Positions 1-9,463 of a stretch of 42,052 nt of DNA are shown here, one piece after another (position 1 is the first letter of the stretch; each line of letters begins with the position of its first letter). The DNA comes from Candidatus Latescibacterota bacterium (GTDB lineage Bacteria; Latescibacterota; UBA2968; UBA8231). Where the stretch lies: assembly GCA_020852055.1 (NCBI GenBank), contig JADZBP010000221.1:1-42052 (forward strand), in the 5' to 3' direction. The position numbers and the translations under genes are program-made. The notes beneath the pieces are model-generated. The model did not search any database, was not told where the DNA came from, and worked only from the letters and a program-made list of their open reading frames with translations.

Positions 1-180
1 ACCCAGGCCGATGGCCAGGTGACCCCCTTCGAGCAGTTGCAGAAGAGCATCCACACCTTCCTGGTGCAGCGCCAGCAGTCGGCGAGTATGGACCACTTCC
101 TCGCCGGCCTGCACGAGAAGTACCGGGACCAGGTCGAGATACACCCGGAACTGCTGGAGGGGATCGTCATCCCGCAATAA
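1..180 (+). CDS. C-terminal end of a probable parvulin-type peptidyl-prolyl isomerase (partial)
   Basis: This open frame enters from the left edge and stops with TAA at 178-180, giving 59 residues. The pattern is a helix with PFEQLQKSI, a glutamine-rich stretch, then FLAGLHEKYRDQVEIHPELL. It resembles the last helix and final strand of SurA/PrsA-like periplasmic chaperones, where a 'P-F-E-x-v-x-x-x-I' segment precedes a short 'v-x-I-x-p-E-L-L' tail. No catalytic parvulin domain is inside the window, so the family call rests on the tail alone and another exported chaperone is possible. It converges on the surface-protein operon and shares a terminator with it. Confidence 0.4.
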   Translation, partial: TQADGQVTPFEQLQKSIHTFLVQRQQSASMDHFLAGLHEKYRDQVEIHPELLEGIVIPQ

Positions 181-200
181 GGCCACCTCAGCACAACAAA

Positions 201-235
201 AAAGCCGGCCCTCCCTCATCGGGAAGGCCGGCTTT
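201..235. terminator. bidirectional intrinsic terminator between convergent genes
   Basis: A perfect 10-bp inverted repeat, AAAGCCGGCC (201-210) and GGCCGGCTTT (226-235), has an A-run on its left and a T-rich tract on its right. It can therefore end the rightward isomerase transcript and the leftward surface-protein operon. Confidence 0.85.
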
Positions 236-252
236 CTGTTTGCGGGAGGGGC

Positions 253-2901
253 TTATTTCTCGGTGCCCAACCCGGCGAAGACGGTGATGAAGGAGGAAAG
301 CTCCGAGGCGGCCGGCGCCTTGGCCACGTCGCGACGGCTCCACTGCAGGCCGATGTTGGCGGTGATCTGGTAGCCCTGGTAGGCCGACGAGTTGGAGAGC
401 TGGGCGGCGAGGGTCCAGGTGTTGGCGTCCTCCTGGTACCCGGCCGGCAGGGGATCGGGGCGGGTGCGGAGGTTCTGGAAGATCTCGTACTCGGTGCCGG
501 CGGCCAGACCCAGATTGTTGCTCAGGTCGCGCTTGACCATGAAGGAGAGGATCTCCACCAACTCCTGCCGTTTCAACTCCTCGACCTGGGCGGGCACGGT
601 GTTGTTGTAGAGCTGTTTCCAGCGCGGCAGCAGGGACCAGCCGCGGTACTGCCGGGGCAGTTCGCCTTTGTTGACCATGCCCAGGAAGCGCTGGTCGCGC
701 AGGTCGCCGTCGGCCTTGTCGAGGTTGTAGAACTCGTGTTTGATCTTGGTGGTGAAGGGCAGATAGCGGTCGTAGTGCACCTCGAGATAGGTGGTGTTGA
801 CGAACGCGTCGCGGGCGATGAGCTGGTCGCGGGTGAAGACCGACTCGCCCTGGGTGCCCGGCGCATCCACCCACTGGAAGATGTCGTCGGGCAGATCGTC
901 CTGCACCTGGCGCGGGTTGGCGATGAACCACAGGCTCAGGTGGCGCTCGGGGAATTCCTTCTTGAGGGTGAGCAGCATGTAGTTGACCCGGCTCTTGCGG
1001 GCCGTCATCAACAGGCGTTCGTTGAGGTGGCCCGCCATCAGGCTGGACTCCGGGAAGAGTTCGACGCCCAGATAGGTGTTGTAGCCCCGGTGGCCGCGCT
1101 TGTAGGGGTAATCGGCCTCGTTGTCGTCCTCGAAGCGATCGATCACCGCGTTGTTGTTCATGTCCATGCCGAAGAGGAATTCGGGCGGATCGACATCGAA
1201 GCGCAGGAAGGGCTCGGCGTAGTCGGGCTGGCCGTTGAAGTTGCGGTTGAAATCGGAGATATCGTCGTTGTCCTCGTCGAGGCCGGGGAAGACGGCGTCG
1301 TCGAAGGTCAGGTTGCGGCCGAAGCGGGTGTTGGTGGTTGGGCCCAGGTACTTGCGGTTCCAGTCGGGTAGCTCGTCCTGGTCGTCGTTGTCGTCGACGA
1401 ACTCGTAGAGGCTCTGGTTTTCGTTGTCGTAGTAGACCGAACCCTGCGGGGTGGGGATGAAGGCGCTGGTCGAGTAGTTCGGGTCGATGCTGAAGATTTC
1501 GGCGTACCCGCGCCAGGGATAGGTGTTCTGCTGGGCGGTCACGTAATAGGCCTTGGCCTTCTCGGTGGCCAGGGCCTGGCGCTTTTCGATGTTCTCGTTG
1601 GGGAAGCGGCGGTACTGGGCATTGCGCACCACCTCGCCGCGCAGGCTGAAGCCGCGCACGTCGTCCACGTCGAGGCTCAGGCCCAGCAGGCGATTGCCGG
1701 TGGGCAGGCCGTAGCGGAACTGGTGGTAACCCTGGTTAGAGCCGTCCTTGACGTTGCCGGAAGCCCGCAGCACCGGCAGGAAGACCGGGGTGCCCAGGAA
1801 GTTGGTCTGTTTGTTGGAGGTGATATCCACCTGGTAATCGTTGGCCAGCACCAGCCCGATCTCGACGACCTTGATCTGGCGGAACTCGTCGATCTTGTCG
1901 TCGACGCTGGGCGAGAAGTCCTCGAGGTTGAAGGTCAGGGTGACCACGTCGGCGCCGCTGGCCTCGATCACGCCGCGGCGGCGCAGGCCGCCCTCGATGG
2001 TGGGCAGGATGTCGTCGGTGTGGTCCACCCCGTCGATGATGATGCGCCAGCGCGAGAGCAGGGCGCCGCCTTCGTTGTCTTCGGGGGAATCGTCGGCGAC
2101 GCGCACGATGACCGAGCGCACGAAGTCGGTGTTCAGCGGGCCGCTCAACACGCCCTTCATCGAGTTGTCGCCGAAGGGCAGATCGGTGCTGCGGTGGGCG
2201 GCATTGACAAAGGTGAGCCCGAGGCGGGCGAAGTCGCCGACCTGGGCCTGGCCGCGGAAACCATAGAGATTGGTGAAGGGATCGGCGGAGATGGGCGGGT
2301 CGGAGGTGTTGTTGGCCACCACGCCGGTATGGTTGAGGCGGGAGCTGATCAGGGTGATGCTGTATTTATCAGAGAGGAAATCCCACTGCACGCCGTCGAA
2401 GCGCGGCTTGGAGAAGGTGAGCGGGGTGAGGGAGGTGCGAATGCCGTCGCCCACCATCAGGGAGGTGTGGTACTGGCCGGCGTGGCCCGAGGCCACCACC
2501 AGCTGGCGGAACCAGCGGCTGAAGTTGGGGTCCTTGTAGATGGTGCTGCCGTTCTTCTGCGGGTAGTTCTCGGTCCAGTTGTAGATCTCCCAGCCGCGGG
2601 TGATGTAGGCGCCGTACTGGTCGTAGTACGGCACCCCTTCCAGCGCGATGGGGTTGTAGATCTCGTAGCTGTCGCGGGCGTAGTTGGTGTACTCCTCCGG
2701 CTGCCACCCGTACAGGCTGTAGAGGCGCTGCGGCAGGAACCACTTATGCACCGTGGGCACCAGGGTGGACGGGGCGATGCGGGTGCCGGTGGTGTAATAG
2801 GGGTTGGCGAAGCCGGTGGCTCCCTGGGCGCCGGCCTGACGGGCACTGGTGCCTAGCAGCGCCGCCAGGCAGCACAGTTCAACCAGTTTGCGGTATCTCA
2901 T
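253..2901 (-). CDS. outer-membrane/surface beta-rich protein with acidic Asp/Asn repeats
   Basis: The product has 882 residues with an N-terminal signal peptide (about residues 1-25, ending ARQAGAQG). The body is rich in alternating hydrophobic and aromatic residues, as in beta-barrel or beta-sandwich surface proteins. Around residues 500-600 are three acidic clusters (for example DDNDDQDELPDWN, DEDNDDISDFNRNFNGQPD and DMNNNAVIDRFEDDNE) that resemble calcium-binding thrombospondin type 3 or dockerin-like loops. The C-terminal third has strand-turn repeats typical of a barrel but does not end in a classical Phe. The start is supported by GGAGGG just upstream. It is the last gene of the operon. 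I do not recognise a named family; secretion and outer-membrane location are inferred. Confidence 0.7.
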   Translation of the reverse strand: MRYRKLVELCCLAALLGTSARQAGAQGATGFANPYYTTGTRIAPSTLVPTVHKWFLPQRLYSLYGWQPEEYTNYARDSYEIYNPIALEGVPYYDQYGAYITRGWEIYNWTENYPQKNGSTIYKDPNFSRWFRQLVVASGHAGQYHTSLMVGDGIRTSLTPLTFSKPRFDGVQWDFLSDKYSITLISSRLNHTGVVANNTSDPPISADPFTNLYGFRGQAQVGDFARLGLTFVNAAHRSTDLPFGDNSMKGVLSGPLNTDFVRSVIVRVADDSPEDNEGGALLSRWRIIIDGVDHTDDILPTIEGGLRRRGVIEASGADVVTLTFNLEDFSPSVDDKIDEFRQIKVVEIGLVLANDYQVDITSNKQTNFLGTPVFLPVLRASGNVKDGSNQGYHQFRYGLPTGNRLLGLSLDVDDVRGFSLRGEVVRNAQYRRFPNENIEKRQALATEKAKAYYVTAQQNTYPWRGYAEIFSIDPNYSTSAFIPTPQGSVYYDNENQSLYEFVDDNDDQDELPDWNRKYLGPTTNTRFGRNLTFDDAVFPGLDEDNDDISDFNRNFNGQPDYAEPFLRFDVDPPEFLFGMDMNNNAVIDRFEDDNEADYPYKRGHRGYNTYLGVELFPESSLMAGHLNERLLMTARKSRVNYMLLTLKKEFPERHLSLWFIANPRQVQDDLPDDIFQWVDAPGTQGESVFTRDQLIARDAFVNTTYLEVHYDRYLPFTTKIKHEFYNLDKADGDLRDQRFLGMVNKGELPRQYRGWSLLPRWKQLYNNTVPAQVEELKRQELVEILSFMVKRDLSNNLGLAAGTEYEIFQNLRTRPDPLPAGYQEDANTWTLAAQLSNSSAYQGYQITANIGLQWSRRDVAKAPAASELSSFITVFAGLGTEK

Positions 2902-2939
2902 GTATCCCTCCGATAGTTTCTGCCGCTGCGAATTCGATT

Positions 2940-5330
2940 TCAGTAAACGACATGGACCAGCCGGTAAAGGGTCTCGTCACCGGCGTCGGTCTCCAGGTGG
3001 ATGCGGGCCAGGTAGAGCCCGGGTGGAACGGTTTGCCCCTCGGGGCCCTGGCCGTCCCAGGTGTACGATGCGCGCCCGGCTGCCGGGGTGGCATTGGCCA
3101 GTTCGGCCACCACCGCCCCGTCCAGGCGGTGAATGCGCACGCTGGGCTGCCGCGCGGTCTTGACCACGTTGAAGCTGAGGTGGAACAAATCGTTGGCCCC
3201 ATCCCCGTTGGGGGTGCATACCGGGCTGGCGTTCAGGTTTTGGAAGAAGGAGGCGGCCTGGCTCACCTCCGGCACGAAGACTTGGTCGGACCCCAGGGCG
3301 GCCGGCACCACTCCCTGGGTGTTGTCGGCCTGTGAGGAATTGGACACGAAGGCTTCGAAGACGGTGGGATTCTCGAAGACCCGGGTCTGGAAGCGCACCT
3401 CCACCGAATCGGTTTTGACCGCCGGGGGAGGCAGGATCACCAGCAGTGAATCGCCCCGCAGTTGGCCCTGGGCTGCCACTTCGCGGCCCTGCACCCGGGC
3501 GCTGACCAGTTTAGCCTCGCTGCTGCCGGGGGGCAGGGCGATGAGCACCTGGTCGTAGCCCAGATCGGCGCGGGCGGCCCGGTTGGGTTTGATCAGGTAG
3601 CGGAACTCCTGCAGCGAGTCCAGCACCGCCTCGCGGGGCAGGATTTCGCCGCTGAGGCCGTTGCCCACCACCGGGGTGTTCATAATGAAGGTGAGCGAGC
3701 GCAGAGAGGGCATAGCCTCCGGATCATCGCTGATCAGCTTGACCCGCACCCGCAGCCACTGCCGCGGCGTGGGCGAGAGGAAGTCCTGGCCGGAGAAGCG
3801 GTGGGGCGGGCTCCAGTCGCTCCAGGTCGGGTCGCGCACCAGGGCATCGACGATGTCGCCGCGCTGCCGGGCTTTGGCCGCATCGTACTGTTCCTTGGTG
3901 ACCTCCTGGCCGTTGGTCAGGTAGTAGCGGGTCACCTTCTGGAAGCCGTTGCCGGTCTGGGTCTCGATCTCGATGCGGGTGTCCGGCGGGGTGTCGGCCT
4001 CCCACTGGAGATGGCGGATGCTGTAGGCGTTGCCCAGATCCAGGTCGGGAGACTCCAGCTCGACCTGGGCCGGGTACCCTTCGCTGTGATAGATCAGCAA
4101 CTGGGCGGCGCGGCCCCAGGAACCGTTGCCGCCGCCCGGCATCAAGCGCCAGAAGACGTAGCGGGTCTCGCGGGTGGGGAACTGGAAGTCGAAGAGCCAG
4201 CGTTTGGCGGTGGCGATGTTCTCGACGCTGGAGAGCATCTCATACTCGTAGGGCCCCTCGACCTCGGCGTCGGCGGAATTGCTGAAGGTGCCGTTCGAGG
4301 TGAGGAAGTCGAAATAGCCCCAGGCGGTCTGGCGTTCGCGGTCGTGGCCGTAGAGGTAGGGGGTCTCGCCCCCCACCAGCGGCAGCCAGACGATGCGATC
4401 GATGCGGAAGACATTGCCCAGGTCCACGCCGCCCCACTGGCCCCAGGTGCGCCACTCGGGGTTGGCGGCCGCCTCGATGGCCCAGTAGCGGCCGGAAATG
4501 TCGCCGTCGACGAGCCCCTCGGCCCCGGTGCCCTTGCCGCAGCCGGCGCACTTGCGCTCCGAGGAGGTCCAGGACCTGCCGCCCCAGACCTCGGCGCCCT
4601 GTTCCACCCGGCCATCGGTGTTCACCTTCAGGGCCAGGTTGAAGCCGATGGTCTCTACCTCGATCTCGGCCAGGGCCGCGTCCACGGTGTGGCCGGTGGC
4701 TTCGAAGCGCACAAAACGGACCAGGTCGAAGTGGAGGGTGTCTCCGGTGACCATATACTGCCCGGTGGCCCCGGCCGGGTCGACGGTGTTGAGGGGGAAC
4801 TCGACCACGCGGGCGGTGTTGTTGTTGATCGGCCGGCCCACCCGGGTGAAGTAGACCTGCTCCGGAGAGGCTTTGAGCGGCACGCCCGGGCTGGTGAAGA
4901 CCGAGAAAAACTCGAAGGGCCGGGCCCCGGTGGTGTCGGGGAAGATCAGGCGGATCTTGTCGGCTGCCACCGCCCGCCCCAGGTCCACCTCCACCCACCA
5001 TTTCTCGATGGGATCGGCCAGGTCAGGTTGCCACCAGGTATCCGGGTTCTGGTCGGCCAGGCGGCCCACGGTGCGGGTCCCGGAGGGCGTGCGCACCGGG
5101 CTGGTCCCGTGTTCGCCGATGAGGCTGGCGCTGTACTGGCCGACATCGCTCATGGCGTTGTAGGTGCGACCGAAATGTTTGACCTGGGTGCCCCCGGGAC
5201 GCACCTCGACCAGCCCCTTGGGATAGGACCAGGTGGCGAAATCGGCGGTTGTGTAGGTCTGTTCCTGGGTTCCCCAGGCCCCCGCAGCCAGACTCAGGGC
5301 CAAAAGGAGTGGTGCCGGAATCCGCATCAT
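2940..5330 (-). CDS. secreted discoidin-like protein with C-terminal FlgD-type Ig domain (796 aa)
   Basis: A signal peptide (about residues 1-20) leads into two F5/8 type C (discoidin)-like segments. One is near residues 90-190 (NPDTWWQPD, then WWVEVDLGRAVAADKIRL). The second is near 240-400 and contains a Cys pair (KCAGCGKG). The last 95 residues form a FlgD-like Ig domain with the hallmark CTPNGDGANDLF, then VRIHRLDG, WDGQGPEGQ and VPPGLYLARI, ending LVHVVY. Such tails are common on exported FCB-group proteins and can act as sorting or anchoring domains. Discoidin folds usually bind glycans or lipids, but no ligand can be read here. The neighbouring two genes have the same architecture, so these are paralogs. 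A start at MM is used, with AGGGG upstream. Confidence 0.75.
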   Translation of the reverse strand: MMRIPAPLLLALSLAAGAWGTQEQTYTTADFATWSYPKGLVEVRPGGTQVKHFGRTYNAMSDVGQYSASLIGEHGTSPVRTPSGTRTVGRLADQNPDTWWQPDLADPIEKWWVEVDLGRAVAADKIRLIFPDTTGARPFEFFSVFTSPGVPLKASPEQVYFTRVGRPINNNTARVVEFPLNTVDPAGATGQYMVTGDTLHFDLVRFVRFEATGHTVDAALAEIEVETIGFNLALKVNTDGRVEQGAEVWGGRSWTSSERKCAGCGKGTGAEGLVDGDISGRYWAIEAAANPEWRTWGQWGGVDLGNVFRIDRIVWLPLVGGETPYLYGHDRERQTAWGYFDFLTSNGTFSNSADAEVEGPYEYEMLSSVENIATAKRWLFDFQFPTRETRYVFWRLMPGGGNGSWGRAAQLLIYHSEGYPAQVELESPDLDLGNAYSIRHLQWEADTPPDTRIEIETQTGNGFQKVTRYYLTNGQEVTKEQYDAAKARQRGDIVDALVRDPTWSDWSPPHRFSGQDFLSPTPRQWLRVRVKLISDDPEAMPSLRSLTFIMNTPVVGNGLSGEILPREAVLDSLQEFRYLIKPNRAARADLGYDQVLIALPPGSSEAKLVSARVQGREVAAQGQLRGDSLLVILPPPAVKTDSVEVRFQTRVFENPTVFEAFVSNSSQADNTQGVVPAALGSDQVFVPEVSQAASFFQNLNASPVCTPNGDGANDLFHLSFNVVKTARQPSVRIHRLDGAVVAELANATPAAGRASYTWDGQGPEGQTVPPGLYLARIHLETDAGDETLYRLVHVVY

Positions 5331-5363
5331 GGATCTGCCCCTGCGAAAAGGCGCGCCTGCATG

Positions 5364-7427
5364 TCAGTACACTACGGCGACCGGTTTGATGCTGGTGAAC
5401 GTGCCCCCGTCGACCTTCACCTTGACCTTGATCAGGTAGAGGCCGGGCGGGACGGGATTGCCTTGATCATCGGTGCCGCCCCAACCGGGACTATAGCGGC
5501 CCGCGCCGGTATCGAAGGACCCAACCAGCGCGACGCGGCGGCCGCTCAGGTCGCAGGCCTCCACCTCGACACGGGCCTGGTCCACGCCAAAAACCGGCAG
5601 TTCGATCCGGGCCTGGTCGTAGACGCCATCCCCGTTGGGGGTAAAAATCGAGGGCAGCACCTGCACCTCACCCAGGACCTGGAGGTCCAACTGGGTGGCT
5701 ACCACCTGGATGCGGTCGCTTTTGACCTCGGAACGGGCGTCGCCGGCCTCGATGGACTGCGGCAGGCTCTGGGTGGCCGGGTCGCGATTGAGCACATTGC
5801 CGCCAAAGAAGGCGGAAGGATGGAACAGGGCGCTGCGGAAACGCACCCGGAACGAGGTGTCGGTTTTGAAGGGCTGCGGAAAGGCAAAGGCCAGGTGGTC
5901 CTCGCCGGCCGGCAGCAGGGAGAAGTCGGTGCCCTCGGTCGCCGCCTTGCCGCCGATCTCCAGGTCGAGGAAGCGGGTGCTGGTGGGCACGTCGAGTTCG
6001 ATGCTGTCGAAGCCCTGCTTGGAGTTCTTGAAAGCGGCGCGCAGGTCGTAGACAAAAACCGTATCCACCCCCAGCGGCACCTCGATACGTCCGCCCGGCG
6101 GTTCGAGTTGTCCTTCGAGGGAGACCTCAGCCAGCACACTGTCGGCCAGGAGGGGAGCGGTCTGGAAGGCCAGGCTGTCCAGCACGCCAAAGGCCATCGG
6201 GTCGGCGGTGGTGATCTCAAAGGAGAACTGGAGAAACTGCCGGCCATCGGAGGAGCGATTCTGGTCTCCCGAGGCGGTATAGGCGATGGACCAGGCGTTC
6301 CAGTTGCCCACATCGTCGGTCCGGGCGCCGCGGAAATTGGGCAGCCCATCCTCGATGCTGGTCTTGGGCGGGGTGGCGGCGAAATAGGCGTCGCGCTCCA
6401 CCTCCTGCTGGCGGCCGAGTTCATCAAAGACGTAATAGGACTGCGGGTCGGCGTCGGTGCCCGAGCGGGTGCGCAGGGTGAACTGCACCGGGGCGGTCGG
6501 GTCTTCGACCACCTGGCCGGCGCTGGTGAGCCGGTACTTGGTGAACTTCCAGGTTACCTGGCCAAAGCTCACCGGCTGGCCAAAGGTGTGGGGCTGCGAG
6601 AGGTAACGCCCCTCCGCCGGAAACCCCTTGCCGAAGGCCTTGATCTCGGAGAGGATGTCGGGGCTCTTCACCCCGCCGAAGCGGAAACGCAGGAAACGGG
6701 TGAAGCGCAGGGGGAAGTTGAGGCCCACCACACTCTGGTTGTTGGAAAAGGTGGAGGCGAGGATCTCGTCGAGCGGATGGTACCGGGCGCTGCCGGTGGA
6801 GCTGGTCTCGTCTTCGTAGAGCAACCACTCGACCGGCAGGTCGGCCCGGCTGACCTCGAAGGCCTGGGGATACTGGTCGCGCAGGCGCTGGTTGTTATTG
6901 GTCAGGCCGTTCTGGGGCGGAAAAAAGGCCACGCTGTCGATGGCCAGGGGCACGCCCAGGTCCAGGGTGAGCCAGGTGACCGCGGTGGGCCGGTCGGTGG
7001 CGGGTTGGTTGTTGGTGAAGGAGGGGGTCAGCTCGTCGCCGTCCACCAGGCTGCGGATGCCGGTGGCTTCGGCCAGCCCGCCCTGCCACAGGCGGGGATG
7101 CCAGCCCAGGAAAAGGGTGTCGGCGTCCATGCCGAGGCGCCCGCGGTTGAAGGACCACTTGTACTCGAAGATATTGCGCGGGGTCACCGAGCTGGAACGG
7201 ACCCGTTCGCGCAGGATGTTGATCTTGGCGGGGATCTCCTGCAATTGCACCGCCCCGGGACGGGTGGTGTCATCCAGGGCGATCCAGCGCGAGGCCGCAT
7301 CGGCCCACGGGGCGCCGCGCCGGCCACCCACCACCCAGGACGAAGGCGTCTGCTGGGCTCCGGTAGTCGAGGCCAGCGCCAGGATCAGCGCGGTGCGCCA
7401 AGCGGCGCGCGTCAGAGTCCTGCCCAT
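5364..7427 (-). CDS. secreted discoidin-like protein with C-terminal FlgD-type Ig domain (687 aa)
   Basis: The signal peptide is about residues 1-24. A discoidin-like N-terminal region (SLVDGDELTPSF, then WLTLDLGVPLAIDSVAFF) is followed by a long beta-rich middle. The final 90 residues carry the FlgD-Ig signature FTPNGDGVYDQARI, DLSGRRVALV and VPPGLYLIKV, ending KPVAVVY. The start codon overlaps the stop codon of the upstream paralog by one base (TGATG), which indicates translational coupling. It is a paralog of the flanking genes by domain order and by the shared VVY ending. Function beyond surface display and ligand binding is not readable. Confidence 0.75.
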   Translation of the reverse strand: MGRTLTRAAWRTALILALASTTGAQQTPSSWVVGGRRGAPWADAASRWIALDDTTRPGAVQLQEIPAKINILRERVRSSSVTPRNIFEYKWSFNRGRLGMDADTLFLGWHPRLWQGGLAEATGIRSLVDGDELTPSFTNNQPATDRPTAVTWLTLDLGVPLAIDSVAFFPPQNGLTNNNQRLRDQYPQAFEVSRADLPVEWLLYEDETSSTGSARYHPLDEILASTFSNNQSVVGLNFPLRFTRFLRFRFGGVKSPDILSEIKAFGKGFPAEGRYLSQPHTFGQPVSFGQVTWKFTKYRLTSAGQVVEDPTAPVQFTLRTRSGTDADPQSYYVFDELGRQQEVERDAYFAATPPKTSIEDGLPNFRGARTDDVGNWNAWSIAYTASGDQNRSSDGRQFLQFSFEITTADPMAFGVLDSLAFQTAPLLADSVLAEVSLEGQLEPPGGRIEVPLGVDTVFVYDLRAAFKNSKQGFDSIELDVPTSTRFLDLEIGGKAATEGTDFSLLPAGEDHLAFAFPQPFKTDTSFRVRFRSALFHPSAFFGGNVLNRDPATQSLPQSIEAGDARSEVKSDRIQVVATQLDLQVLGEVQVLPSIFTPNGDGVYDQARIELPVFGVDQARVEVEACDLSGRRVALVGSFDTGAGRYSPGWGGTDDQGNPVPPGLYLIKVKVKVDGGTFTSIKPVAVVY

Positions 7428-9439
7428 CAGTAAACCACCCCTATGACTTTTTCAGTGGAAAAGGTCCGCGCCTGGGCCTTGCCCTGCACCCGGCACAGGT
7501 AGTTGCCCGGCGGCAGCAGCTGGCCCCCGCCATCCTTGCCGTCCCAGCTGAGCTGGTAGGCGCCCGAGGGCTGGGTTGCAGAGAGCAGCTGGCGCACCCG
7601 GCGGCCGGACAGGTCGAAGACCTCGACATCCATCTGGATCTGGCCGGCGAATTGGATCAGTGAATAGGAGATCTGCGTCGCCTCGTTGATCCCGTCGCCG
7701 TTGGGGGTCAGGATGGCCGGAATCAAGGTCACCTGCACGGCCGGTGCCGGATCGGTGGTGTACACGGCCAGCGCGTTGTTGAGCACCTGATCGTTGGCGT
7801 TGCCGGCGGCCACGGGTTGGGGCAGCGTGCCGGTAGGCCCGAGCAGCCAGGCGTCGATGGCGGTGTTGTGTTCCAGGGCCTGCTGCCGGAAGACCACGCG
7901 GAGGGACTGGTTGTTCTGGCGGTTCATCGCCGGGGCGAAAAACACCGAGAAGCCGTCGGCGGTGGTTTCGACCTGCGCCGCGGCCACCGGCACCGGCGGC
8001 GACCCCATTTCGAGCCCTTCGAAGACCGGGGCCGGGAAGGAGGACAGTCTGATCCCCGAGAAACCGGCCAGGCCCGCCTGGTCGAAGGCAGTGCGGATAT
8101 CGCAGGTGAAGGTGGTGTCCACGCCACTGGGCACGGTGGTGACGCCTGCTGCCGGCGCCGGCTCGGAGGCCAGCGCCACTTCGGCCACCGCGGCGCTGGC
8201 CAACTGCGGCGAATACTCGAGGCGGAAGGCATCGAGGCGCATGGTGTTGGCGGCGTCGCCGTTGAATGCGACCCGGAACTGGAGATAGGGGCGCGGGCCG
8301 GGCAGGTTCAGGTCAAAGGAGTAGCTGCCGGTGGAATCCAGTTCCATCGGCACGGACCAGGGACTCCAGTTTTCGCTGTCGGTGCGAATGCTGCCGCGGA
8401 CAAAGTCGCGGATGGGGCCCTGCTCCTCGACCGGCAGCACCAGGTAGGCCTCGCGGGACAGTTCCTCGAGCACGGCGTGGGTCACCGGGTCCTGGTGGAA
8501 GAAGGCCAGGCGGGGGAGCTGGGTCTCGTACTCGGTGAGCGAGACCTCGGTTTCGGTGCCGGTTTCCCGGTCGCTGCGGAAATAGTTGAGCGGGGTGTCG
8601 TCGGCCCCGTTGCGCACCTGCACCACGCAGCTGGGGGGCTCTTTGATCTCGCCCTGGTTGACCAGGGTGGCGTCCAGTTGCAGGCGGCCATAATTGACCG
8701 GCGCCCCAAAGTAATGCATCTGCGAGATATAACTCGAAACCGGCAGGAAGCCCTCGCCGTAGATCTCGAATTCGGCCAAACTGAAGGGGGTCTTGGACAG
8801 GTTCTTCAGTTGGATGAAGCGGGTGCTGGAGGTCTCGAACTCGACCTCGACCCGCGCCGTATCGTTGTTCTCGACGCGGCGCAGGCTGGTGTAGGTGGGC
8901 CGGCGGCTGCTGTCGAAGCTCAGGTTGTCGCTGACAAAGAGCTCGTAGGCGCGCATGTACCCATCCGGGTCGGTGTCTTCCGGGTAGAAACGCACCCGGT
9001 TGATGGGGAAGGCCGCGCCCAGGTCGAAGAAAAAGGCCGTGCCGGCTGGATTGCCGGAGGATTTGAAGACGGCTTCCGTGGAGGTGGTATCCTGGCCGTC
9101 GACCAGCTTCAGCGGCCCGGCAAGTCCGTTGAAAAAGTTCGAGTTGGTCCAGGTATGGGGCAGCCCTCCCAGGGTGTAATCTTCCGGAGGGTTGTTCTGC
9201 CACTGCTGGCCAGCCTCGGCCAGCAGCCGCGTCAGGTTGACCCCGGGGGTGATCTCCAGAGGTTGCAGGCTGCCGCCCACCGAGACGGCGCCCACCTGGG
9301 TCTCAGCCTGGGAAGCCCAGCTCAGGCCTCCTTTGCCCAGGTGCCAGACATCGACCTGGGCCCTGCCAGAAGCGGGAAATGCCCCCTGGGCGAGCAGGCC
9401 CAGGGCCAGCACCGAGGTCAGGCGAAGGTTCGTTTTCAT
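7427..9439 (-). CDS. secreted discoidin-like protein with C-terminal FlgD-type Ig domain (670 aa)
   Basis: The protein begins MKTNLRLTSVLALGLLAQG, a clear signal peptide. A TTG codon 21 bases upstream could extend the frame but adds nothing signal-like. A discoidin-like segment follows (KLVDGQDTTST, then FFFDLGAAFPINRVRF). The C-terminus is a FlgD-Ig domain with LTPNGDGINEATQI, DLSGRRVRQLL, SWDGKDGGG and LLPPGNYLCRV, ending VIGVVY. It is the first of three tandem paralogs, after a lipoprotein gene and before a coupled TGATG junction. A structural or adhesive role at the cell surface is inferred. Confidence 0.75.
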   Translation of the reverse strand: MKTNLRLTSVLALGLLAQGAFPASGRAQVDVWHLGKGGLSWASQAETQVGAVSVGGSLQPLEITPGVNLTRLLAEAGQQWQNNPPEDYTLGGLPHTWTNSNFFNGLAGPLKLVDGQDTTSTEAVFKSSGNPAGTAFFFDLGAAFPINRVRFYPEDTDPDGYMRAYELFVSDNLSFDSSRRPTYTSLRRVENNDTARVEVEFETSSTRFIQLKNLSKTPFSLAEFEIYGEGFLPVSSYISQMHYFGAPVNYGRLQLDATLVNQGEIKEPPSCVVQVRNGADDTPLNYFRSDRETGTETEVSLTEYETQLPRLAFFHQDPVTHAVLEELSREAYLVLPVEEQGPIRDFVRGSIRTDSENWSPWSVPMELDSTGSYSFDLNLPGPRPYLQFRVAFNGDAANTMRLDAFRLEYSPQLASAAVAEVALASEPAPAAGVTTVPSGVDTTFTCDIRTAFDQAGLAGFSGIRLSSFPAPVFEGLEMGSPPVPVAAAQVETTADGFSVFFAPAMNRQNNQSLRVVFRQQALEHNTAIDAWLLGPTGTLPQPVAAGNANDQVLNNALAVYTTDPAPAVQVTLIPAILTPNGDGINEATQISYSLIQFAGQIQMDVEVFDLSGRRVRQLLSATQPSGAYQLSWDGKDGGGQLLPPGNYLCRVQGKAQARTFSTEKVIGVVY

Positions 9440-9463
9440 GCGCTGCGCAATCCCCGTCAAGGG

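Noticed and set aside
3462-7433. Very long open frame on the plus strand opposite the discoidin genes
   Set aside because: It is antisense to two well-supported secreted proteins and has the Gly/Val/His-rich composition of a shadow frame in high-GC DNA, with no domain and no ribosome site.
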